DNA from: Bdellovibrionales bacterium
GTDB taxonomy: Bacteria; Bdellovibrionota; Bdellovibrionia; Bdellovibrionales; UBA1609
Length of the DNA: 38,747 bases
Assembly (NCBI GenBank): GCA_028819545.1
Contig: JAPPLG010000032.1
Coordinates: 28,946 to 67,692, forward strand
Direction: 5' to 3'
The translations under genes and the position numbers were made by a program. Below, piece after piece: positions 33,301-38,747 of this stretch (the first letter of the stretch is position 1; each line of letters opens with the position of its first letter). The notes under the pieces were generated by a model, which made no database searches, was not told where the DNA came from, and was given only the letters and a program-made list of their open reading frames with translations.

Positions 33301-34506
33301 ATGGATAATATTCAAATTCAATGTAAAAAAATAGGTCATTTGCAGTATGAGATGCAAGTCAAAATTGCTCCTGAAGAGGTTCAAAGGGCTTTCCATCAAG
33401 TCTATAGACGTTTTCAGCAAAAAGTCTCTTTGCCCGGATTTAGAAAAGGCAGGATTCCTGTAGATCATATCAAGAAAAATTATTTTTCACAGGTGCAAAG
33501 TGATGTGGTACAAAACCTTGTGGAAAAAGCCTATTTACTTGGTTTAAAAGAAAATAAACTCAATCCAACAGGGTCTCCTCAGTTTGACTTTCAACCTGTT
33601 AAAGAAGAAGCGGAATTCCATTTCAAAGTGCGCTTTGAAACTCACCCGGAAGTACAAATCAAACATTATGAAAATTTACAAATTAAAGCTAAAAAATCCA
33701 CACCTTCTGACAAAGAAGTTCAAAAAGTTATCGACAACATCAGAAACTCATCTGCTCAAATCAAGCCTATAGAAGAAGAAAGACCCTGTAAAACAGGCGA
33801 CATTGTCTTTATAGATTTATCCGGACAAATCAAAGATGGAAAGTCTTTGCCTTTACAAAAAAATATCCCTGTGGAATTAGGAAAAGGAGCTGTGTTTAAA
33901 GATATTGAAACAGCCCTTGTCTCTATGAAAATAAAAGAAGAAAAAGAAGTTGAAACACGTTTTCCAAAAGAACACCCAGAGTTCCCGGATAAGCAAGTCA
34001 CTTTTAAAATTCAATTAAATAAAATTTCAGAAAAAATCCTTCCTGAAGCTTCAGACAAATGGGCTCAAACTCTTAAAGCAAAAGACTTAGCTGATCTTAA
34101 ATCCACTATTTTAAAAGAATTGCAGTCTCAAGCAGAACAATCCTATCAAAATGAATTAAGACAAAAAGCCCTGGAACAGCTTATTGAAAAAAATCCTATA
34201 GAACCTCCTGAGTCTGTTGTGCAGTCTCAAAAGGAACATATCCAACAAGATATTGTTCAACGTCTCAAACAGCAAAAAGCCCCTGAAGAGCACATTCAAA
34301 AATACGTCAAAGACCATGAAAAGGATATTTTGAAAAAAAGCAAATGGAATGCTCAAGCAGCTTATCTGGTGCAAGCTTTATCCAAACAATTGAATATAAG
34401 AGTTCCTGAAAACCAGGGCAAAGCTATGGAAGACTCCATGCGCTGGCATTATTTACAATCCAAAGTACTAGACTCTATTGTGCAGAAAGCTCAAGTAACA
34501 CAGTAA
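33301..34506 (+). CDS. tig: Trigger factor
   Basis: A ribosome-associated chaperone and peptidyl-prolyl isomerase, 401 residues (slightly short against about 430). The N-terminal ribosome-binding domain has the signature GFRKGRIP (near 46-54), the FKBP domain runs from TGDIVFIDLSGQI to about residue 243, and the C-terminal helical chaperone domain fills the rest. It folds nascent chains at the ribosomal exit. The usual clpP-clpX-lon neighbours are absent; ctpA is convergent and overlaps the last 32 bases. Confidence 0.96.
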   Translation: MDNIQIQCKKIGHLQYEMQVKIAPEEVQRAFHQVYRRFQQKVSLPGFRKGRIPVDHIKKNYFSQVQSDVVQNLVEKAYLLGLKENKLNPTGSPQFDFQPVKEEAEFHFKVRFETHPEVQIKHYENLQIKAKKSTPSDKEVQKVIDNIRNSSAQIKPIEEERPCKTGDIVFIDLSGQIKDGKSLPLQKNIPVELGKGAVFKDIETALVSMKIKEEKEVETRFPKEHPEFPDKQVTFKIQLNKISEKILPEASDKWAQTLKAKDLADLKSTILKELQSQAEQSYQNELRQKALEQLIEKNPIEPPESVVQSQKEHIQQDIVQRLKQQKAPEEHIQKYVKDHEKDILKKSKWNAQAAYLVQALSKQLNIRVPENQGKAMEDSMRWHYLQSKVLDSIVQKAQVTQ

Positions 34507-35683
34507 AAGCAAATTTGAGCTGAAGATCCTTTCTTTCCATTTGAATCCATTTAGAATTTTTTTGACCACCTGTTGAAACCGATTGAAATATCTTTTTAAA
34601 CTTTTTAATAACAGAGTGATAATTTTTTAAAGGTATTTTTATATCCGGTTGAATTCCTCTTTGTTCAATCATTTGACCTTTAGGGCTATGATAATGAGCC
34701 ACAGTGAGCTTTAAAGTCCCATGAGGCTCTACATCAAATACACTTTGTATAGATCCTTTTCCAAAACTTTTTTCCCCTGTAAGAACAGCTCTCTTATGAT
34801 CCTGCAAAGCACTGGCAAAAATTTCACTGGCACTGGCAGAATACTGATCCATTAACACCACAATAGGGAAACCGGAGGACAGAGTTCCAAGTTCCTTTGC
34901 CTGAAAAGTCTTATTTTGCTCAGGGATTCGACTTTGAACAACGGTCAGAATACCTGCGGAAATAAAAAGATCTGCTGACAAAAGAGCCTGCTCCACAATA
35001 CCTCCTGAGTTCTGCCTGATATCGATAAGAAGGCCTTTTGGATTTTTTTCATCCTGAAACTCTTTCCTCAAAAATTTCTTAAGATCTTTAAAAGTGGAAT
35101 CCCTAAAAGATAAAATACGAACATAAATAAAATTTTTTGAAATCTTCATGCCCGTAATAGAAGGAATACGAACTCGTTCAAATGTGAGTGAAAATTTCTT
35201 TTTTTGATTTTCTCTCAAAACTTGCAAAGAAATTTTTTCTCCTATTTTTCCTCTTATTTTGTGTACAGCTGTATCAAAAGAGACCTGTTCAAGAGACTGC
35301 CCTCTCACATGAGTCAGAATATCCCCCACTTGAATACCCGCCTTAAAAGCAGGCGACTTTTCAAAAACAGAAGTCACAATAATTTTTTTCTGCTGAAAAG
35401 CTACTTCTATACCTAAGCCTCCATAACGACTCTTGCTTTGTCTTTGAAAAGTTTCAGCGGACTCTTTAGTCATAAAATGAGAATAAGGATCCAATTCAAA
35501 AAGCATCCCTTTTATAGCTCCGGAAATCAGCTGATCTCTTTTTACTGCTTTAGGATAATGTTTTTCAATCAAGTGAAGGCTTTCAGCAAAAGTCTTCAAT
35601 GGGGTGTAAGGGTCTTCACTGGATGGCTTACAAAAACTGTTTTGAATTGAAAATAAAATAAGAAGAAGTAAAACTCTCTTCAT
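34475..35683 (-). CDS. ctpA: C-terminal processing peptidase (S41 family, CtpA)
   Basis: A 402-residue S41 protease with signal peptide (MKRVLLLLILFSIQNSFC; the Cys may also be lipidated). The N-terminal region has LDPYSHFMT, the PDZ domain (about 83-165) includes GGLGIEV and SPAFKAGIQVGD, and the catalytic part has KGLLIDIRQNSGG, the nucleophile S284 in YSASASEIF and K309 in FGKGSIQ. CtpA enzymes trim envelope proteins from the C-terminus. Its ATG overlaps the nfu-like stop in ATGA. Convergent with tig. Confidence 0.95.
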   Translation of the reverse strand: MKRVLLLLILFSIQNSFCKPSSEDPYTPLKTFAESLHLIEKHYPKAVKRDQLISGAIKGMLFELDPYSHFMTKESAETFQRQSKSRYGGLGIEVAFQQKKIIVTSVFEKSPAFKAGIQVGDILTHVRGQSLEQVSFDTAVHKIRGKIGEKISLQVLRENQKKKFSLTFERVRIPSITGMKISKNFIYVRILSFRDSTFKDLKKFLRKEFQDEKNPKGLLIDIRQNSGGIVEQALLSADLFISAGILTVVQSRIPEQNKTFQAKELGTLSSGFPIVVLMDQYSASASEIFASALQDHKRAVLTGEKSFGKGSIQSVFDVEPHGTLKLTVAHYHSPKGQMIEQRGIQPDIKIPLKNYHSVIKKFKKIFQSVSTGGQKNSKWIQMERKDLQLKFAFTVLLELSAQ

Positions 35684-36258
35684 ACAGGTATAACGGTCAA
35701 ATCCGGTTTATTCATTTCATGCTGAAGGATATTTTCAATAGCCTCCAAAGTCCCTGTCATAGCACTGGGGCATCCGCCGCAAGCTCCCTGGTAGGCAATT
35801 TTTACTTGGTTATTTTCCACGGATAAAACTTCCAAATCCCCTCCATCTGCCTGCAATCCAGGACGGACTGTGCGGTCTAAAATCTCATCGATCTGTGAAA
35901 TAATAGGGTCATCTGACTTTTTTACAGTATTTACAGAAGGCTTTTGCTCTTCCATAAAGTTAGGGTCATGCACCTGAATTCTAGTGCGTACAATGGCAGT
36001 CACTTGTTCTTCCATCTCTTTTTCAGAAATTTGACCCTCATGGGTAAGAGTCATCTGATTTTGAAACAAATAAACTCTTTTAATTCCAGGAATAGAAAAA
36101 AGAGACTGCACCAGAGGAAGGTTTGGAGCCTCTTCAGGAGCATGAAAAGTCGCTTTTCCCGTTTGTTTTAAAGGGACATTGAGAGTAAATTTCAAAGCGT
36201 AGGGATTAGGAGTTCTCCACATACGAATGAGAACATCTTCCGGGGATAAATGAGCCAT
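35680..36258 (-). CDS. Nfu-type iron-sulfur carrier (Nfu_N plus NifU C-terminal domain)
   Basis: A 192-residue protein with an N-terminal Nfu_N domain (TPNPYALKFTLNVPL, VQSLFSIPGIKRVYL) and a C-terminal NifU-like domain with the cluster-binding CxxC at C160 and C163 (GACGGCPSAMTGTLE). It probably carries Fe-S clusters to target proteins. AGAGGTG is spaced nine bases from the ATG. It lies 15 bases after sufS, which supplies sulfur, and overlaps ctpA by four bases. Confidence 0.94.
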   Translation of the reverse strand: MAHLSPEDVLIRMWRTPNPYALKFTLNVPLKQTGKATFHAPEEAPNLPLVQSLFSIPGIKRVYLFQNQMTLTHEGQISEKEMEEQVTAIVRTRIQVHDPNFMEEQKPSVNTVKKSDDPIISQIDEILDRTVRPGLQADGGDLEVLSVENNQVKIAYQGACGGCPSAMTGTLEAIENILQHEMNKPDLTVIPV

Positions 36259-36273
36259 TTTAAATACACCTCT

Positions 36274-37476
36274 TTAAGTTAAAATATCTACAGCTTTCAA
36301 TAAAGCCTGCTTTAAAGCTAACACATCCTCTTCTTTATTATACACAGAAAAAGAAGCACGAACAGTGCCGGATTTCAAGCCATAATGATCCATAAGGGGC
36401 TGACAGCAATGATGACCAGAGCGGACAGCCACTTTTTGCCGGCCAAGAATAAGAGCTAAATCATCTGAATGAAGTCCATCTATAATAAATGACAAAGTAT
36501 TGATTCTTGTAGGTGAAACCCCAACAAACTTCAATTGAGGAACTTCTTTTAAAACATCTTCAGCTGTATTGAGCAGATGTTTTTCATGTTTTAAAATTTC
36601 ATCAAAACTAATATTTTTCTTTAAGAACTTTATCACAGCAGATAAAGCCAAAACTCCTGAAATAGCTGGAGTCCCCGCTTCAAAACAATGCGGCGGCTTT
36701 GCCCAAATTCTTTTTACTGAATCGAGCACCATACCTCCTCCTGTTTGATAAGGCTCCAACTGCTCCCAAAGCTCTTTCTTCCCATAAATAACTCCCACCC
36801 CAAAGGTGGAAAACAATTTATGCGCAGAAAAAACTAAAAAATCACAGTCCAGTTCTTTGACATCAATTTCCTGAGTACTGCAGGATTGAGCAGAGTCCAC
36901 AATAGTTATTGCTCCTACTTCTTTTGCTTTTTGAATAAGTTTTTTAGCAGGGTTCAATGTGCCTAAAGCATTGGATTGATGAACAAAAGAAAAAATACGA
37001 ACTTTTGAAGTCAGAAACTGATCTATATTGGACAAATCCAGTTCCCCTTCAGAAGTTACAGGTAAATATTTGATTTTGAAACCATGTTTTTGAGCTAATA
37101 TTTGCCAAGGCAGAAAATTTGAATGATGCTCCATCTGAGTTAGCAAAATCTCATCCCCCTCCTTGAGCTGAAGTTGAAGGACATAGGCTAAAAGATTTAA
37201 TCCCTCTGTTGTACTTCTGGTAAATACAATCTCTTCCGGATGTTTGGCTGAAAGAAATTCAGCCACAATTTGACGGCTCTCTTCATACAAATCTGTCGCA
37301 TGAATGCCTAAAGGGTCAGAACCTCGATGAACATTAGAGGCCTCATGAGTGTAAAACTGCTGAATACGATCCAAAGCTGTTTGTAATTTGAGAGTCGTAG
37401 AAGCACTGTCCAGATAAATAAAATCAGGGTGCTTTTGTACTTGAGGAAAATATTTTTGAATCTCTTTTATATTCAT
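36274..37476 (-). CDS. sufS: Cysteine desulfurase SufS
   Basis: A 400-residue class V aminotransferase-fold enzyme that releases sulfur from cysteine for Fe-S assembly. The PLP lysine is K220 in VFSAHKLFSTFGVG, and the persulfide Cys is C357 in VRSGHHCCQP. Also seen are TRSTTEGLNLLAY and the His-containing EHHSNFLPWQ. The RSGHHC loop and overall length place it in the SufS (group II) class, not IscS. No sufB, sufC, sufD or sufE is present here. First gene of a sufS-nfu-ctpA unit. Confidence 0.95.
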   Translation of the reverse strand: MNIKEIQKYFPQVQKHPDFIYLDSASTTLKLQTALDRIQQFYTHEASNVHRGSDPLGIHATDLYEESRQIVAEFLSAKHPEEIVFTRSTTEGLNLLAYVLQLQLKEGDEILLTQMEHHSNFLPWQILAQKHGFKIKYLPVTSEGELDLSNIDQFLTSKVRIFSFVHQSNALGTLNPAKKLIQKAKEVGAITIVDSAQSCSTQEIDVKELDCDFLVFSAHKLFSTFGVGVIYGKKELWEQLEPYQTGGGMVLDSVKRIWAKPPHCFEAGTPAISGVLALSAVIKFLKKNISFDEILKHEKHLLNTAEDVLKEVPQLKFVGVSPTRINTLSFIIDGLHSDDLALILGRQKVAVRSGHHCCQPLMDHYGLKSGTVRASFSVYNKEEDVLALKQALLKAVDILT

Positions 37477-37549
37477 GCCTGAAAGACTGTATCATGGTGT
37501 ATGAATACCATTCAAGCCTTCCTCTTTGAGGGGTATACCCTTAATTATT

Positions 37550-37900
37550 TTACATCTCTGGAGAGATTTCGATTTCTTGAACTAAACATAAAATTTGATC
37601 AACATTATTAGGAACCTGAAGCGTAATTTTACACTCTTCCGGATTTGCCATGCTTTTTAAATCCACCCAACAACCAGAACTGTCTTCTCTCACACATTTA
37701 GGTTGATGAGAGAGCTCTTCATTTGGAATCTCAACAGCTCTAAGGAGTTCTGCAAGAATAGAGCCTTCCAAACCTGAAAGAACACACTCATCTGTTGCCG
37801 GAGCATCTTTCACAGCAGAATCTTGAGCTAAACCAATAGGTTCTGCAAAACTAAAATATAAACTTATGACTGCAACAGCTAAAATTAAACTTCTAAACAT
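37550..37900 (-). CDS. Small secreted cysteine-containing protein (paralogue 1)
   Basis: A 116-residue protein with signal peptide (MFRSLILAVAVISLYFSFA) and a mature domain with cysteines in DECVL, PKCVRED, SGCWVDL, EECKI and ILCLV. It shares with the protein at 37920-38228 the order C-x-x-ED, GCW-x-DL, NPE-x-CK, then QILCL, so both come from a duplication. AAAGAG precedes the ATG. Function unknown. Confidence 0.75.
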   Translation of the reverse strand: MFRSLILAVAVISLYFSFAEPIGLAQDSAVKDAPATDECVLSGLEGSILAELLRAVEIPNEELSHQPKCVREDSSGCWVDLKSMANPEECKITLQVPNNVDQILCLVQEIEISPEM

Positions 37901-37919
37901 AAAAACTCTTTCTTGTTAA

Positions 37920-38228
37920 TTATAACGCATCCAAATTTTTATTAAAGTTGACAGTATCTTTACTATTCAAACATAAAATTTGCTCAGGGTTTTCTGCTTC
38001 GTGAAATTTGAACTTACAATCTTCTGGGTTTTCCACATCCTCCAAATCCATCCAACAGCCAAACATATCTTCGATAATACAAGGTGTGTCAGAACTGACT
38101 TCTTCCAAGAACTCTCCCTGGAATGGCAATTCCTCATGAGGTTGCTCTAAAGACTCTGCAAAGCTGAAATGCAAGCTTATAATTGTAATAGTTAAAATAA
38201 ACCCGAACAAATTCCTATATATATTCAA
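37920..38228 (-). CDS. Small secreted cysteine-containing protein (paralogue 2)
   Basis: A 102-residue protein with signal peptide ending SLHFSFA and cysteines in TPCIIED, FGCWMDL, EDCKF and ILCLN, matching the tandem paralogue. The start is a TTG at 38228, chosen because GGAGG lies five bases upstream; no ATG is available before the signal. It is upstream of paralogue 1, 19 bases apart, and probably cotranscribed with it. Confidence 0.75.
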   Translation of the reverse strand: MNIYRNLFGFILTITIISLHFSFAESLEQPHEELPFQGEFLEEVSSDTPCIIEDMFGCWMDLEDVENPEDCKFKFHEAENPEQILCLNSKDTVNFNKNLDAL

Positions 38229-38378
38229 AAAAACCTCCAGTTTTCAGATCTATTTATATCAATTTTAGCCTCTGTTTTCAAGCAAAACCCAAAACTTAAC
38301 AAAACCATAACAATACATAAAATAATCATCGAATTTGTCCGAAAAGAAAGCAGTAACTAAAAAACATACAAGCATATT

Positions 38379-38708
38379 ATGAACATTAAGATAATACTTT
38401 TTTTACTTATTGGACTTCACTATCCATCCCAAGCAGTGAATCTGCAAATTAACGAAGAACTCACCATTCGTATCGGTGCAAAACAAGATGGAGAGTCTCG
38501 TTACACCGGGCAGGCCGTGGGTATTTTACCCAAGGGCTCTATTGTGGACATTCCCAATAAGTATATTATCAGAGACGATTCTGGAGAAGTGAATATTGAT
38601 TTCACTTTAAACAAATGGTTTGAAGAAGGAGGTAAAGAGTTTATTATGGAAGAAGGTGTCGGTGTATTTCACACACCAGTCAAAGTCATCCATGTATGTG
38701 TTCACTAA
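38379..38708 (+). CDS. Small secreted protein, possibly SH3-like
   Basis: A 109-residue protein with signal peptide (MNIKIILFLLIGLHYPSQA). The mature part, LTIRIGAKQDGESRYTGQAV then GILPKGSIVDIPNKY, has the strand and turn pattern of bacterial SH3b domains, though this is only a resemblance. No cysteines except one near the C-terminus. Divergent from the cysteine-rich pair; family not recognised. Confidence 0.65.
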   Translation: MNIKIILFLLIGLHYPSQAVNLQINEELTIRIGAKQDGESRYTGQAVGILPKGSIVDIPNKYIIRDDSGEVNIDFTLNKWFEEGGKEFIMEEGVGVFHTPVKVIHVCVH

Positions 38709-38747
38709 TTCGCTGACAAAATTACTCTCTAGCCCTCTCACATAACT

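Noticed and set aside
37531-37540. GGGTATACCC palindrome upstream of the small secreted-protein gene end
   Set aside because: A 10-bp palindrome near a gene end with no second copy or partner regulator; too weak to call an operator.
1-38747. Search for tRNA, rRNA, integrase or transposase genes marking an island
   Set aside because: None was recognised by eye; the accessory stretch 5300-8860 has remnants and repeats but no mobility gene.

Overview
The window is AT-rich chromosomal DNA from a Gram-negative bacterium. It carries many lipoproteins with lipoboxes, an ExbB/ExbD pair and a LeuS of bacterial type. The mix of a DivIVA-domain protein, a TadC-DUF192-FHA cluster, an Nfu-type NifU protein beside SufS, and a Thiobacillus-ferrooxidans-type GshA suggests a low-GC member of the Bdellovibrionota or an older-sense deltaproteobacterium. 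That placement is an inference from gene content, not a measurement. No tRNA, rRNA or transposase gene was recognised.

Region 1 (1-5300) is a compact type II-C CRISPR-Cas locus. Seven 36-bp repeats are visible and the array runs off the left edge. The cas2, cas1 and cas9 genes lie on the minus strand and converge on the array; there is no csn2 or cas4. Each repeat contains a promoter-like TTGCAC-N17-TAAAAT with an extended -10 TG, so crRNAs are probably made from the repeats on the plus strand and stopped by a hairpin at 456-481. A well-supported tracrRNA gene lies just upstream of cas9 on the plus strand (about 5217-5299), with a consensus-like promoter, a nearly full-length anti-repeat and a GCAA-tetraloop terminator.

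Region 2 (5300-8860) is accessory DNA. It has a DUF4143-type ATPase, several small secreted or lipoprotein genes, and gene remnants. It also has two more CRISPR-repeat-like elements. The one at 6586-6621 reads as a second anti-repeat on the minus strand, with 32 of 36 positions able to pair with the repeat and a terminator behind it. The one at 7557-7592 is more diverged. A second tracrRNA-like locus for a single Cas9 is the most unusual feature of the window.

Region 3 (8860-16170) holds ribE (with an in-frame palindromic insertion) behind a DivIVA-domain gene. Divergent from these is a tightly overlapping five-gene operon: tadC, DUF192 and three membrane-anchored FHA proteins (FHA-sensor-PAS, FHA-TPR, FHA-FHA-TPR).

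Region 4 (16170-29110) is mostly housekeeping: speA, a CPA2 antiporter, leuS, an ExbB/ExbD pair, an alpha/beta hydrolase with an O-methyltransferase, a fused double-ATPase oligopeptide ABC protein overlapping pyrF, and a TrmH/RlmB-type rRNA methyltransferase. Between 24639 and 25311 is a 673-bp gene-free stretch with a 59-bp exact direct repeat and a nested palindromic, MITE-like element.

Region 5 (28600-38750) contains lipoprotein genes (one with three 75-bp tandem repeats), gshA coupled to a lipoprotein gene, trigger factor, a sufS-nfu-ctpA operon, a tandem pair of paralogous small cysteine-containing secreted proteins, and a final small secreted protein.
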